From: Bordetella genomosp. 12
Lineage (GTDB): Bacteria > Pseudomonadota > Gammaproteobacteria > Burkholderiales > Burkholderiaceae_B
Direction of reading: 5' to 3'
Assembly (NCBI RefSeq): GCF_002261355.1
Contig: NZ_NEVU01000003.1
Location: 1,798,001 to 1,862,000, forward strand
Length of the DNA stretch: 64,000 bases
Both the position numbers and the translations under genes were made by a program. This document shows, piece after piece, positions 18,337 through 27,307 of the stretch. Below the pieces are notes generated by a model. The model made no database searches. It was not told the origin of the DNA and was given only the letters and a program-made list of their open reading frames with translations. The stretch's first letter is position 1. Each line of letters starts with the position of its first letter.

Positions 18337-19193
18337 GGCAACTCGAGCTCCGTGAGCAAAGGCGCGTGATCGGACAGCCGTGCCCATTGACGCCCTCGCA
18401 AGACCCGGGCGCTGCGCACCGCAAAGCCGCGCTGGTAGATGCGATCGAGGCGGAACCACGGGAACAGCGCCGGAAACGTACGGGGCGGCGGCAAGGGGCA
18501 ATAGGCGCCGCCCATGCCCAATTGGTTGCTGCGCTCGATGACGGCGCTATTGCCCGGCACGCCGCGCAACACGTCGCTTAGCCGGCGCATGGAGTCACGC
18601 AGGCGAGGCAGCTCGCCCCCCGAGCTGCGCGGCGCATGCGAGAACACTTCATACAAGCCCAGTTGCTGCACGAACTGCGGGGCCAGTTTGTCGCCCCAGT
18701 CATTGAAGTCGCCCGCGATGAGCAAGGGCGCATTGTCGGGCACTTCGGCGCGGATGCGCTCGATCAGTGCCTGGATCTGGCGCTGACGGCTGCTCGCGAA
18801 CAGCCCCAGATGCACCACCAGACAATGCACTTCGGTGCCGCCCACATCGATCCGGGCGTGCAGCAGACCGCGCTGCTCCAGCTTGTGATCGGAGATGTCC
18901 TGGTTGAAATGATCGAGAATCTGAAACCGCGACAGCAGCGCATTGCCGTGATCGGTCGCATCGCGCACGGCATTGCGGCCGTAGGCGACATTCAGGTGCA
19001 GCGCCGCGCCCAGCGATTCATGCTGGGCATGCAGTATGGAGGAGGTTTCGTTGCGCCCCTGAACCTCCTGGAGGAACACCAGGTCAGGACGCAGGCCGTA
19101 CAGGCCCAGGCGCAGGTCATGCAATGACTCATGGCGCCCAAGGGCAGAACGCCCCTTGTGGATGTTGTAGCTGACGACTCGAATAAGCGACAT
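18333..19193 (-). CDS. Endonuclease/exonuclease/phosphatase family protein (YbhP-like)
   Basis: EEP-superfamily metallo-phosphoesterase of 286 residues. Conserved pieces are SYNIHKG (Asn), FLQEVQG (catalytic Glu), GNALLSRF, AGDFNDWG (Asp/Asn) and the C-terminal LSDHAPLLTEL (Asp-His). There is no signal peptide. It is coupled to clsB by a 4-base overlap. In E. coli the same neighbour, ybhP, is of unknown function. A role in phospholipid or head-group turnover is inference from this conserved pairing. Confidence 0.85.
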   Translation of the reverse strand: MSLIRVVSYNIHKGRSALGRHESLHDLRLGLYGLRPDLVFLQEVQGRNETSSILHAQHESLGAALHLNVAYGRNAVRDATDHGNALLSRFQILDHFNQDISDHKLEQRGLLHARIDVGGTEVHCLVVHLGLFASSRQRQIQALIERIRAEVPDNAPLLIAGDFNDWGDKLAPQFVQQLGLYEVFSHAPRSSGGELPRLRDSMRRLSDVLRGVPGNSAVIERSNQLGMGGAYCPLPPPRTFPALFPWFRLDRIYQRGFAVRSARVLRGRQWARLSDHAPLLTELELP

Positions 19194-19266
19194 GAACCGT
19201 ATGGCGCCTCATCTGGTCAGGAGTCTCGGCAAGCACGGCCCGGACCCTCCTGAGGCCTCGGGCCGG

Positions 19267-19293
19267 CGCGGCACCGCATCACGCGGCACCGCA
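19267..19293. repeat. Short tandem repeat downstream of aspS
   Basis: The 12-base unit CGCGGCACCGCA occurs twice with a 15-base period, within 40 bases past the aspS stop. Each copy contains a tiny GCGG/CCGC self-complement. No function is evident. Confidence 0.4.
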
Positions 19294-19306
19294 CCCTGAG
19301 CTTACT

Positions 19307-21097
19307 TCATTTCACTTCGGTGTTGCGCAGGCGGATGTGCAGCTCGCGCAATTGCTTGTCATCGACCGACGAAGGCGCTTGCGTGAGCAGGCACTGCGCA
19401 CGCTGCGTCTTCGGGAAAGCGATGACGTCGCGGATGGATTCCGCGCCCGTCATCATCGTGACGATGCGGTCCAGACCGAAGGCGATGCCGCCGTGCGGGG
19501 GCGCGCCGTACTGCAGCGCGTCGAGCAGGAAGCCGAACTTCTCGCGGGCTTCCTCGGCGCCGATCTTCAGCGCGCGGAAGACCTTGCTCTGCACTTCCTC
19601 GCGATGGATACGCACCGAACCGCCGCCAATTTCCCAGCCGTTGAGCACCATGTCGTAGGCCTTCGCAAACGCCTTGCCCGGATCGGTTTGCAGGAAGTCC
19701 TCGTGGCCGTCCTTCGGGCTGGTGAAGGGGTGATGCGCGGCAGTGTAGCGGCCCTCTTCTTCGTCGTACTCGAACATGGGGAAGTCCACCACCCACAGCG
19801 GACGCCAGCCGCCGGTGAACAGGCCCGTCTTCTTGCCGAACTCGCTGTGGCCGATCTTCACGCGCAGCGCGCCGATGGCATCGTTGACCACCTTGGCGCG
19901 GTCGGCGCCGAAGAAGATGATGTCGCCGTCTTGCGCGCCGCTGCGCTTGACCAGTTCGGCCAGGGCGGCGTCGTGCAGGTTCTTGACGATGGGCGACTGC
20001 AGGCCCTCACGGCCTTTGCCCGTTTCGTTGACCTTGATGTAGGCCAGGCCTTTGGCGCCATAGATGCCGACGAACTGGGTATAGGCGTCGATCTCGCTAC
20101 GCGAGAGTTCCGCGCCACCCGGCACGCGCAGCGCCACGACGCGGCTGCCCGCGGTGGTGGCGGCCGAAGCGAAGACCTTGAAATCCACATCGCGCATGAT
20201 GTCGGTCACGTCCGTGAACTCCAGGTTCACGCGCAGATCCGGCTTGTCCGAACCGTAGCGGGCCATCGCTTCGGTCCAGGTCATCATGGGGAAAGACTCG
20301 GGCAGATCGACGTTCTGAACCACCTTGAAGACGTGGCGGATCATGCTTTCAAAGATGGCGCGGATCTCGGTTTCGCTCAGGAACGAGGTTTCGCAATCGA
20401 TCTGCGTGAACTCCGGCTGGCGGTCAGCGCGCAGATCTTCGTCGCGGAAGCATTTGGTGATCTGGTAGTAGCGGTCAAAGCCCGAGACCATCAGCATCTG
20501 CTTGAACAGCTGCGGCGATTGCGGCAGGGCGAAGAAATGACCGGCGTTCACGCGCGAGGGCACGAGATAGTCGCGCGCGCCTTCGGGCGTGCTCTTGGTC
20601 AGCATCGGCGTTTCGATATCGATGAAGCCGAGCTGGTCGAGGAACTTGCGCACTTCGATGGACACCCGGTAGCGCAGCATGAGGTTGCGCTGCATCTGCG
20701 GACGGCGCAGGTCCAGCACGCGGTGCGTCAGCCGGGTGGTTTCCGAGAGATTGTCGTCGTCGAGCTGGAAAGGCGGCGTCACCGAGGCGTTCAGGATCTC
20801 GACTTCGCGGCACAGCACTTCGATCTCGCCCGAGGCCAGCTCGGCGTTGGTCGTGCCTTCGGGACGCTCGCGCACCAGGCCGGTCACGCGCACGCAGAAC
20901 TCATTGCGCAGACGCTCGGCGGTGCCGAACGCTTGCGCGTTGTCCGGATCGAACACGATCTGGGCCAGGCCGGCGCGATCGCGCAAATCGATAAAGATCA
21001 CCCCGCCGTGGTCGCGGCGGCGGTTCACCCAGCCGTACAGGGTGACAGTCTGGCCGAGATGGTCACGGCAAACCTGGCCGGTATAGCAGGTACGCAT
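19307..21097 (-). CDS. aspS: Aspartyl-tRNA synthetase
   Basis: Class IIb aminoacyl-tRNA synthetase charging tRNA-Asp. The 596-residue bacterial-type enzyme has the N-terminal OB-fold anticodon domain ([21 protein letters not shown]), class II motif 2 ([18 protein letters not shown]), the bacteria-specific GAD insertion (about 290-420), and motif 3 ([13 protein letters not shown]) near the end. Whether it also charges tRNA-Asn cannot be decided from the residues read. It is the last gene of the fmdB-DUF502-aspS operon, a common Burkholderiales order. Confidence 0.97.
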   Translation of the reverse strand: MRTCYTGQVCRDHLGQTVTLYGWVNRRRDHGGVIFIDLRDRAGLAQIVFDPDNAQAFGTAERLRNEFCVRVTGLVRERPEGTTNAELASGEIEVLCREVEILNASVTPPFQLDDDNLSETTRLTHRVLDLRRPQMQRNLMLRYRVSIEVRKFLDQLGFIDIETPMLTKSTPEGARDYLVPSRVNAGHFFALPQSPQLFKQMLMVSGFDRYYQITKCFRDEDLRADRQPEFTQIDCETSFLSETEIRAIFESMIRHVFKVVQNVDLPESFPMMTWTEAMARYGSDKPDLRVNLEFTDVTDIMRDVDFKVFASAATTAGSRVVALRVPGGAELSRSEIDAYTQFVGIYGAKGLAYIKVNETGKGREGLQSPIVKNLHDAALAELVKRSGAQDGDIIFFGADRAKVVNDAIGALRVKIGHSEFGKKTGLFTGGWRPLWVVDFPMFEYDEEEGRYTAAHHPFTSPKDGHEDFLQTDPGKAFAKAYDMVLNGWEIGGGSVRIHREEVQSKVFRALKIGAEEAREKFGFLLDALQYGAPPHGGIAFGLDRIVTMMTGAESIRDVIAFPKTQRAQCLLTQAPSSVDDKQLRELHIRLRNTEVK

Positions 21098-21138
21098 GCG
21101 GGATAACTCCGTTGATAGGCTTGAAAGCGCAAAAAAGG

Positions 21139-21774
21139 TTAAGGCTCGGCGCGAGGCGCCTCTGCCGGTGGGTGGGGGTGCGTGCCGGTGATGTCCGGCG
21201 GCGCCACGACACCCATGGAAACGATGTACTTCAGTGCCGCATCGACCGTCATATCCAGATCGATGACCTGATCGCGCGGCATCATGAGAAAAAAGCCCGA
21301 CGTCGGATTGGGCGTCGTCGGCACATAGACACTCAGATGCTCGCCCGGCAGATACGAGGCGACCTCACCGCTGGGCGCGCCGGTCAGAAAGGCGATGGTC
21401 CATGAGCCGGCGCGCGGATACTGAATCAATACCGCCTGCCGGAATGCCCGGCCATTGGGCGCCAGGATGGTGTCGCTGACCTGTTTGACCGAGTTATAGA
21501 TGGAGCGTACCAGCGGAATGCGTCCAAGGATACGCTCCCACTGATCAAACAGGCTGCGGCCCAACAGATTGGCGGCCAGCACGCCGGTCAACAACACCAC
21601 GGCGATCACCAGCACGAAGCGAAAGCCCGGTATGTCGATGCCGAACAGGGATTCGGACGACAGAAAGCCAGGGACAAAGCCTTCGAGCGTGGCCACCAGC
21701 AGACCCAGCACCCAGATCGTGATGGCCAGCGGCACCCAGATCAAGAGGCCGGCGATGAAATACCGCTTGAACAC
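21139..21774 (-). CDS. DUF502 membrane protein
   Basis: Conserved inner-membrane protein of 211 residues (DUF502, PF04367). Two membrane segments, about residues 5-27 ([20 protein letters not shown]) and 52-72, are followed by the family core [18 protein letters not shown] and [12 protein letters not shown]. Function is unknown. It starts 2 bases after the fmdB-like gene and precedes aspS by 41 bases, so it is cotranscribed with a housekeeping gene. Confidence 0.9.
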   Translation of the reverse strand: MFKRYFIAGLLIWVPLAITIWVLGLLVATLEGFVPGFLSSESLFGIDIPGFRFVLVIAVVLLTGVLAANLLGRSLFDQWERILGRIPLVRSIYNSVKQVSDTILAPNGRAFRQAVLIQYPRAGSWTIAFLTGAPSGEVASYLPGEHLSVYVPTTPNPTSGFFLMMPRDQVIDLDMTVDAALKYIVSMGVVAPPDITGTHPHPPAEAPRAEP

Positions 21775-21776
21775 GA

Positions 21777-22097
21777 TCAGGTCGTCGAGCCGGAGGTCGA
21801 GGTCGATGCCGGGGCTGCCGGCGTGCTGGCCGGCGCGCTGGCCGCCGAGCTGTCGGCCGCCGGGCTGCTGCTTTCGGCCGCAGCGGACTTGCCGGCGGGG
21901 GCATTGCCCGAGCTGTTATTGCGGAAATCGGTCACGTACCAGCCCGAACCCTTGAGCTGAAAACCTGCGGCGGTGACCTGCTTGGTGAAGCTGCTCTTGC
22001 CGCATTCCGGGCAATCGGTCAGCGGCGCGTCGGAAATCTTCTGCAGAACGTCTTTGGCGTAACCACAGCTGCTGCACTTGTAAGCGTAAATAGGCAT
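21777..22097 (-). CDS. FmdB-family zinc ribbon protein
   Basis: Small regulatory-type zinc ribbon (FmdB/CxxC_CXXC_SSSS family). Residues 1-60 have MPIYAYKCSSCG and CPECGK, the two Cys pairs that bind zinc, then FQLKGSGWYVTDF. The tail (about 65-106) is low-complexity Ser/Ala/Pro/Thr, as often in this family. Function is unproven; the name comes from a putative regulator of formamidase. It is the first gene of the operon with DUF502 and aspS. Confidence 0.9.
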   Translation of the reverse strand: MPIYAYKCSSCGYAKDVLQKISDAPLTDCPECGKSSFTKQVTAAGFQLKGSGWYVTDFRNNSSGNAPAGKSAAAESSSPAADSSAASAPASTPAAPASTSTSGSTT

Positions 22098-22231
22098 GAA
22101 TGAGGACTCCCAGCCTCACTGGCGAATCAATCCGGCCCGGTCGGCCCGGCGTCGGATACGCGGCACCGTCCAGGCTCAGCCGAAAAAATACGGGAAAGTC
22201 TTGAATTTTAGCGGTTTTTCCGGCGGACTCC

Positions 22232-22253
22232 GGCGCCTGCCGGCGCAGGCGCC
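22232..22253 (-). terminator. Stem-loop downstream of the antiporter gene
   Basis: GGCGCCTGC and GCAGGCGCC form nine perfect pairs around a CGGC loop, about 15 bases past the antiporter stop on the minus strand. The minus-strand transcript has A rather than U after it, so it would protect the 3' end or act with Rho rather than be a classic intrinsic terminator. Confidence 0.35.
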
Positions 22254-22268
22254 GATGATATGGCCCTT

Positions 22269-23549
22269 TTATACCGGCAAGAGGAACATCCCGGCGGCCA
22301 CCAGCGTGGGAACCAGGGCCGCCAGAAAGAGTTTCCCCGAGGAAATACTGCCATCGGGGAAGGTGTTCTTCAGCAGGGCGAAGCCGGCCGGATTGGGCGC
22401 GTTGGCAATGACGGTCAAGCCGCCGCCGGTCACCGCGCCAGCCACCAGCATGTAACGCCACGCGGGGCTGCTGCCCTCGACCAGAGATCCCAGATAGGTC
22501 AGCGCGGCATTATCGGTGATGGCCGTCAGAGCCGTGGCCCCCCAGAAGAGCACCGTGGGCTGCAACCCGCCCAGCAGATCCTGCAACCACCATTTTTGCA
22601 GGCCGCCCAGCACTACCAGCCCGGCCAGAAAAAAGCCCACCATGAGGCCTTCCTTGATGAGCAGGCGGTTCTGATGGCGCTTATAGGCCTCGGAAAACCC
22701 GATGAACATCATCATCAGGCCGAGGAAGACGGCCGGATGGTGAGCGGTGAGCACCACGCCGATCAGAAAGAGCAGATGCACGGCGATCACCAGCGCGGGC
22801 ACGGGCGCGCGGGCACTGTCGACCCCGGCCACCGCACTGGCGCGCGAACCCTGGCTGCTGGCCAAGAGCGCCTGACGGCAGATCACGGTCAGCACCGCGG
22901 CGTTGATGCCCACGGCCACCGCGGCGCGCCAGCCGAAATGCGAGGCCATGAAGGCGGTATCCCAGCCAAACGTGGAGGCGACCATGAGCACCGGCGGCGC
23001 GGCGTATGACGTCAGCACGCCCCCGATGGACACGTTGACGAACAATACGCCCAGGGCCAGATACTTGAAGCCGGCATGGCCATGCACCCTGAAGTAGCCA
23101 TCGCGCAGCAGCAGCGCGGCCAGCGTCATGGCGGCCGGCTCGGTGATGAATGAGCCGCCCAGCGGCACCACCGACATGACCACGAAGAACGTCGCCAGCT
23201 CCCGGCGCACCGGCAGCAGCCGCGCCAGCGCGCGCACCACCATGCCGACCAGCTCCAGAATGGGCCGGCTCGACGCCACCACCATGATCACGAAGACGAA
23301 TAGCGGCTCGGTGAAATTGCGCGTGTCCATGTAATGCACGGCGGCCTGGCTGCCCTGCATCGCGGCCATGATCACGATGAGCACGAATGCCCACACGCCA
23401 AAGACCGCCTCGACCTCGGACAGCAAATGCCACAGCCCGGCATGCGCCCCATTGCGATGCGCCAGCCGGGCGAATACCGGCACGGAGAAAGTGTGCAGCA
23501 CGGCCACGGCGAATAGCGCGGTGGCGACGATTTCAATAGGCTGGATCAT
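22269..23549 (-). CDS. Putative Na+/H+ antiporter (PF07399 family)
   Basis: Polytopic inner-membrane protein of 426 residues with about eleven hydrophobic segments. The pattern (FTEPLFVFVIMVVASSRPI, PLGGSFITEPAAMTLAALLL, TDNAALTYLGSL, NAPNPAGFALL) fits the putative sodium/proton antiporter family PF07399 in the ion-transporter superfamily; ITEPA and TDNAA are candidate ion-binding loops. The start at MIQPIEIV is preferred over one 15 codons upstream that adds an Arg-rich tail. It stands alone, with gaps on both sides. Transport activity is inferred from the family name only. Confidence 0.8.
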   Translation of the reverse strand: MIQPIEIVATALFAVAVLHTFSVPVFARLAHRNGAHAGLWHLLSEVEAVFGVWAFVLIVIMAAMQGSQAAVHYMDTRNFTEPLFVFVIMVVASSRPILELVGMVVRALARLLPVRRELATFFVVMSVVPLGGSFITEPAAMTLAALLLRDGYFRVHGHAGFKYLALGVLFVNVSIGGVLTSYAAPPVLMVASTFGWDTAFMASHFGWRAAVAVGINAAVLTVICRQALLASSQGSRASAVAGVDSARAPVPALVIAVHLLFLIGVVLTAHHPAVFLGLMMMFIGFSEAYKRHQNRLLIKEGLMVGFFLAGLVVLGGLQKWWLQDLLGGLQPTVLFWGATALTAITDNAALTYLGSLVEGSSPAWRYMLVAGAVTGGGLTVIANAPNPAGFALLKNTFPDGSISSGKLFLAALVPTLVAAGMFLLPV

Positions 23550-23642
23550 GCGGCGGCGATATCGGAGCGGCCTGCCGGCAGGCCGGCGCGGCAAGGGAGA
23601 TTCGAGCGGTGCAATATAGCGCAGGCCGCTGCGCGCAGGGCC

Positions 23643-25265
23643 TCAAACACGAGCACGGCGCACCATGTCCGCCCCCTTCTCGGCGATCATGATGGTCGGC
23701 GAATTGGTATTGCCCGAGGTGATGGTGGGCATGATGGAGGCATCGATCACGCGCAGCCCCGTCACCCCGTTGACGCGCAATTCGGGATCGACGACAGCTG
23801 CCGCGTCGCTGCCCATGCGGCAGGTGCCCACCGGATGGAAGATGGTGGTGCCGATCTCGCTGGCCGCCCGCGCCAGATCTTCGGCGCTTTGCGCCTGCGG
23901 GCCGGGCTTGTACTCCTGCGGGCGATAGCCCGCGAGCGCCGGCTGGGCGACGATGCGGCGCGTCAACCGAATGCTGTCGATCGCCACTTGGCGATCTGCT
24001 TCCGTGGAAAGATAGTTGCACTGGATCTCCGGCGCGGTTTGCGCGTCCGGCGAGACAGCCCGCACACTGCCCCGGCTCGTGGGTCGCAGATTGCACACCG
24101 ATGCCGTGAAGGCCGCGAACGGATGCAGCGGCTCGCCAAAGCGCTCGAGCGACAACGGCTGCACGTGGTATTGCACATTGGCGCGCGGCTGCGCGGCATT
24201 CGAGCGCGCAAACGCCCCCAGTTGCGAAGGCGCCATGCTCAGCGGCCCGCTGCGCGACCACGCGTATTGCGCGGCCATCATGGCTTTGCCCCACCACTTG
24301 CCGGCGATGGCATTCAGGGTCTTGGCATTGGAAACCCGATAGATCAGCCGCAACTGCAGATGATCCTGCAAATTGCCCCCGACCTCAGGCGCATCGTGCA
24401 CCACCGGCAGCCCCAGGCTGTGCAACTGAGCGCCTGGCCCCACACCCGAGACTTGCAGCAACTGCGCCGAGCCGATGGCGCCGGCCGCCAGCAGCACCTC
24501 GCCGCGCGTTTGCGCCACGCGGCGCTGCCCATCCTCGGCGATGAACTGCACACCGACGGCTCGTCGTTGCTCGAACACGATGCGCTCGGCGCGCGCGCCG
24601 GTCATCACATGCAGATTGGGACGCTTGCGCGCGGGCCGCAGAAACGCCTTGGCCGACGTCCACCGCACCCCGCTGCGCTGATTGACCTCAAAGTAATCGC
24701 AACCTTCGTTGTCGCCCTGATTGAAGTCCCGGATGGGAGCGATGCCCGCTTGTGCGGCCGCATCCCGGAAGGCATCGAGCAAATCCCAAGACAAGCGCTG
24801 GCGCTCAACCCGCCACTCGCCGCCCGCGCCATGAAAATCACTGGCGCCGGCATGGTGATCCTCGCAGGACTTGAAATAGGGCAGGACCTCATCCCAACTC
24901 CAGCCGGTGTTGCCCATGGCGGCCCAGCCGTCGTAATCGGCGCGCTGCCCTCGCATGTAAATCATGCCGTTGATGGCCGAGCTGCCGCCCAGCACGCGAC
25001 CGCGGGGATAGCCCAGGCTGCGGCCGGCCAGGCCCGGATCGGCCTGGGTGCGGTAGCACCAGTCCGTGCGGGGATTGCCGATGCAATACAGATAGCCGAC
25101 CGGAATGTGTATCCAGTGCCAATTGTCCTTGCCACCGGCTTCGAGCAGCAGCACCCTGACTGCCGGATCCGCCGACAGCCGGTTGGCCAACAGGCAACCG
25201 GCTGAACCCGCTCCCACGATGATGTAATCGAAAACCAGGTCATTCGTACCGGCGGGCGCGGTCAT
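23643..25265 (-). CDS. GMC-family FAD-dependent oxidoreductase (choline/alcohol dehydrogenase-like)
   Basis: Flavoprotein oxidising an alcohol group. The 540-residue protein has the N-terminal ADP-binding [16 protein letters not shown] (residues 12-27) with LLLEAGG, the GMC signature 1 segment [13 protein letters not shown], signature 2 [16 protein letters not shown], and the C-terminal active-site pair in [10 protein letters not shown] (His) and [14 protein letters not shown] (Asn). It resembles BetA and other bacterial alcohol dehydrogenases, but no bet genes are near, so the substrate is open. The ATG at 25265 has GGAG about 12 bases upstream. It follows the DapA-family gene after a strong stem-loop. 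Confidence 0.88.
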   Translation of the reverse strand: MTAPAGTNDLVFDYIIVGAGSAGCLLANRLSADPAVRVLLLEAGGKDNWHWIHIPVGYLYCIGNPRTDWCYRTQADPGLAGRSLGYPRGRVLGGSSAINGMIYMRGQRADYDGWAAMGNTGWSWDEVLPYFKSCEDHHAGASDFHGAGGEWRVERQRLSWDLLDAFRDAAAQAGIAPIRDFNQGDNEGCDYFEVNQRSGVRWTSAKAFLRPARKRPNLHVMTGARAERIVFEQRRAVGVQFIAEDGQRRVAQTRGEVLLAAGAIGSAQLLQVSGVGPGAQLHSLGLPVVHDAPEVGGNLQDHLQLRLIYRVSNAKTLNAIAGKWWGKAMMAAQYAWSRSGPLSMAPSQLGAFARSNAAQPRANVQYHVQPLSLERFGEPLHPFAAFTASVCNLRPTSRGSVRAVSPDAQTAPEIQCNYLSTEADRQVAIDSIRLTRRIVAQPALAGYRPQEYKPGPQAQSAEDLARAASEIGTTIFHPVGTCRMGSDAAAVVDPELRVNGVTGLRVIDASIMPTITSGNTNSPTIMIAEKGADMVRRARV

Positions 25266-25423
25266 GGCTAGTGAGTCTCCGTAATTTTGATCTGCGACGC
25301 GTGCGTCTTTGTGCGGCATTTGTAGACCAGCCAGCCGCCGCTGCCAACCCGTATCGTCCCCATTCGCCCGGCGGCATGCCCTGGCCCCGCGCGCGCCGGT
25401 AAGCCGATGCAAGCGCTCACTCA

Positions 25424-25473
25424 CCGGCCGGGCCTTGCTGTGACTCGCTGCCGCCACGGCAAGGCCCGGCCGG
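25424..25473 (-). terminator. Large stem-loop after the DapA-family gene
   Basis: A 15-base perfect inverted repeat (CCGGCCGGGCCTTGC and its complement) with a 20-base loop, starting 9 bases past the minus-strand stop at 25482. No T-run follows. It is a probable 3'-end hairpin or factor-dependent terminator separating this gene from the GMC oxidoreductase. Confidence 0.55.
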
Positions 25474-25481
25474 CCCGGCGC

Positions 25482-26408
25482 TTACACGCCGGGATAACGC
25501 CGTTCCAGTTGCGCCACCGCCGCCTCGAGCTGCATGATCAAGGCCAGACTGGCCGGGGCCATCGGCGCACGCAGGGATTCGCGCATCAAGCCTTGGCGCG
25601 CCAGCAAACCCTTCAACGGGGCCGGATTGGGTTCGGCAAAGAGCAGCCGGATCACGGGCGCCAGCGCATGGTAGATCTGCCGGGCCAGCGCGACCTGTTG
25701 CGCTTGTATGGCCTGGTACAGGGCCACGAAGAGATCCGGCCGCACGTGCGCCGCCGCGGCGATCAAACCACTGCCTCCCATGGCCAAGGTAGACAAGATC
25801 TGCATGTCTTCGCCGGCCAGCACCTGCAGCCGGCCTTGCGCGATCAGCGCCTGGGTCTTGTCCAGCGAGCCGCCGCAATCCTTCACGGCGCGGATATTGG
25901 GGTGCTCGGCCAGGGCCAGCAAGGTGGCCGTTTCGATCTGCGCCCCCGTGCGATAGGGGATGTCATAAAGAATCAGCGGCACCGATGAGGCATCGGCCAA
26001 GGTGCGAAAGTAATCGGCCAGCCCGGCCTGGCCCGGGCGCACGTAGTACGGCGCGGGGGTCAGCAGCCCGGCCAGCGGGCGCGAGGTGAACACAGCCTGC
26101 CGGCGCAGCACATCACGCTGATGATTGCCCGCCAGGCCCATCACCACCGGCAAGGGACCGGCTTCGTCCAGCACCGTGTCCAGCACCGCCAATTGCTCGG
26201 CTTCATCCATGGCGGCGGCCTCGCCGGTGCTACCGCACACCACCACGCCATCGATGCCGGCCTGGCGGTACTGGCGCATCAGGCGGCGCAACGCGAACAG
26301 ATCGGGGCCGTCTTCATGAAACGGCGTCACCAGCGGCAGCCAGACGCCATGAAAGGACACAGGGGTGGCCACGGGTGTGGCGGATTGGGTTTGCACTACG
26401 GTCGACAT
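25482..26408 (-). CDS. DapA-family aldolase (dihydrodipicolinate synthase-like)
   Basis: TIM-barrel class I aldolase of 308 residues. The Schiff-base lysine is Lys176 (AVKDCGG), the catalytic Tyr148 is in LYDIPYRTG with Arg153 in the E. coli Arg138 position, and the substrate loop is GSTGEAAAM (Ser60-Thr61). These residues fit true 4-hydroxy-tetrahydrodipicolinate synthase, but paralogues acting on other keto acids keep most of them. The lack of lysine-pathway neighbours and the GMC oxidoreductase downstream leave a catabolic role possible. A complex set of inverted repeats lies about 90-130 bases upstream. Confidence 0.85.
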   Translation of the reverse strand: MSTVVQTQSATPVATPVSFHGVWLPLVTPFHEDGPDLFALRRLMRQYRQAGIDGVVVCGSTGEAAAMDEAEQLAVLDTVLDEAGPLPVVMGLAGNHQRDVLRRQAVFTSRPLAGLLTPAPYYVRPGQAGLADYFRTLADASSVPLILYDIPYRTGAQIETATLLALAEHPNIRAVKDCGGSLDKTQALIAQGRLQVLAGEDMQILSTLAMGGSGLIAAAAHVRPDLFVALYQAIQAQQVALARQIYHALAPVIRLLFAEPNPAPLKGLLARQGLMRESLRAPMAPASLALIMQLEAAVAQLERRYPGV

Positions 26409-26494
26409 GGGTCACTCCTTCGGTATAAGCCCGTGCAGAAGTGCGATGTCGAGAAGGAGAGGGATTGCGCAGGGGATGCGCAGCCGGATCTGCC

Positions 26495-26540
26495 GCTGTT
26501 CCGTCGCCCATCTGACGGAACAGCATGCTCCGGTCAGATG
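26495..26540. repeat. Overlapping, mutually exclusive inverted repeats upstream of the DapA-family gene
   Basis: Pair 1: GCTGTTCCGTC at 26495-26505 with GACGGAACAGC at 26514-26524, eleven perfect pairs, 8-base loop. Pair 2: CATCTGAC at 26509-26516 with GTCAGATG at 26533-26540, eight perfect pairs. The pairs share bases 26514-26516, so both cannot form at once. GCCGCTGTT also occurs as a direct repeat flanking the element. It may be an operator array or an RNA switch; which is unknown. Confidence 0.6.
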
Positions 26541-26681
26541 AGCCGCTGTTTTTTGGATTTCAGGCCGAACGCCGCCACCGCGCAGCAAGCGCGGAAAATG
26601 CGAGCGGAGTAACGGGCCTGGGACATGAAAACAGGAAAAGGAAATTTGCGGGACTGAATCTACGCTGCGTCCCGCCCGCTG

Positions 26682-27170
26682 TCAACGCGCCAGGCTATCG
26701 AGATAGACCTGGCACAAGGCCTGCATGCCGTGCCGGTCAGCGTCGTCGAAGCGCCCGACAACGGGGCTGTCGACATCCCAGACGCCCAGCAACTGGCCGT
26801 CGCGCACCAGGGGCACGACGATCTCCGAGCGCGACGCGGCATCGCAAGCGATATGGCCGGGAAAGGCGTGCACATCGGGCACGACCTGCGTCTGGCGCTG
26901 GCTGGCCGCCGCGCCACACACGCCGCGCGCCAGGTCGATACGCACGCAGGCCGGTTTGCCTTGGAACGGCCCGAGCACGAGTTCGTGGCCATCATAAAAA
27001 TAAAACCCTGCCCAGTTGATGTCCGGCAGCGCCTGCCAGGCCAGCGCAGCCAGATTGGCGGCGTTGGCGATGCGGTCATGCTCGCCGGCCAGCAGGGCCT
27101 GCGCCTGCGCGACCAACTCGCGATAGAACTGGGGTTTGGATGCAGTCGAAAGGGAAGCGGCCTGGAACAT
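26682..27170 (-). CDS. msrC: Free methionine-(R)-sulfoxide reductase (GAF domain)
   Basis: Cytoplasmic GAF-domain enzyme that reduces free Met-R-sulfoxide using thioredoxin. The 162-residue protein keeps the three functional cysteines, Cys75, Cys85 and Cys109. Their spacing of 10 and 24 equals that of E. coli fRMsr (84/94/118). The motif WAGFYFYDG and the end VWDVDSPVVGRFDDAD are typical. The family usually lacks operon partners, as here. Confidence 0.92.
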   Translation of the reverse strand: MFQAASLSTASKPQFYRELVAQAQALLAGEHDRIANAANLAALAWQALPDINWAGFYFYDGHELVLGPFQGKPACVRIDLARGVCGAAASQRQTQVVPDVHAFPGHIACDAASRSEIVVPLVRDGQLLGVWDVDSPVVGRFDDADRHGMQALCQVYLDSLAR

Positions 27171-27307
27171 GGGGGCTGGTGTAACTAAAATTAACTGTAC
27201 CGGAAGAAATCGTGCCTGGTGATTTTAGGCCCACGCCCGGGCACGGTAGCTGCGTGTGCAACAATAAATGCGCAAGCACGTTTCCATCCTTTCTACAAGC
27301 TCCCTCC

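Noticed and set aside
19337..21106. A 589-codon plus-strand frame opposite aspS
   Set aside because: Low-complexity translation of the antisense strand of a highly conserved tRNA synthetase gene; no domain recognisable.
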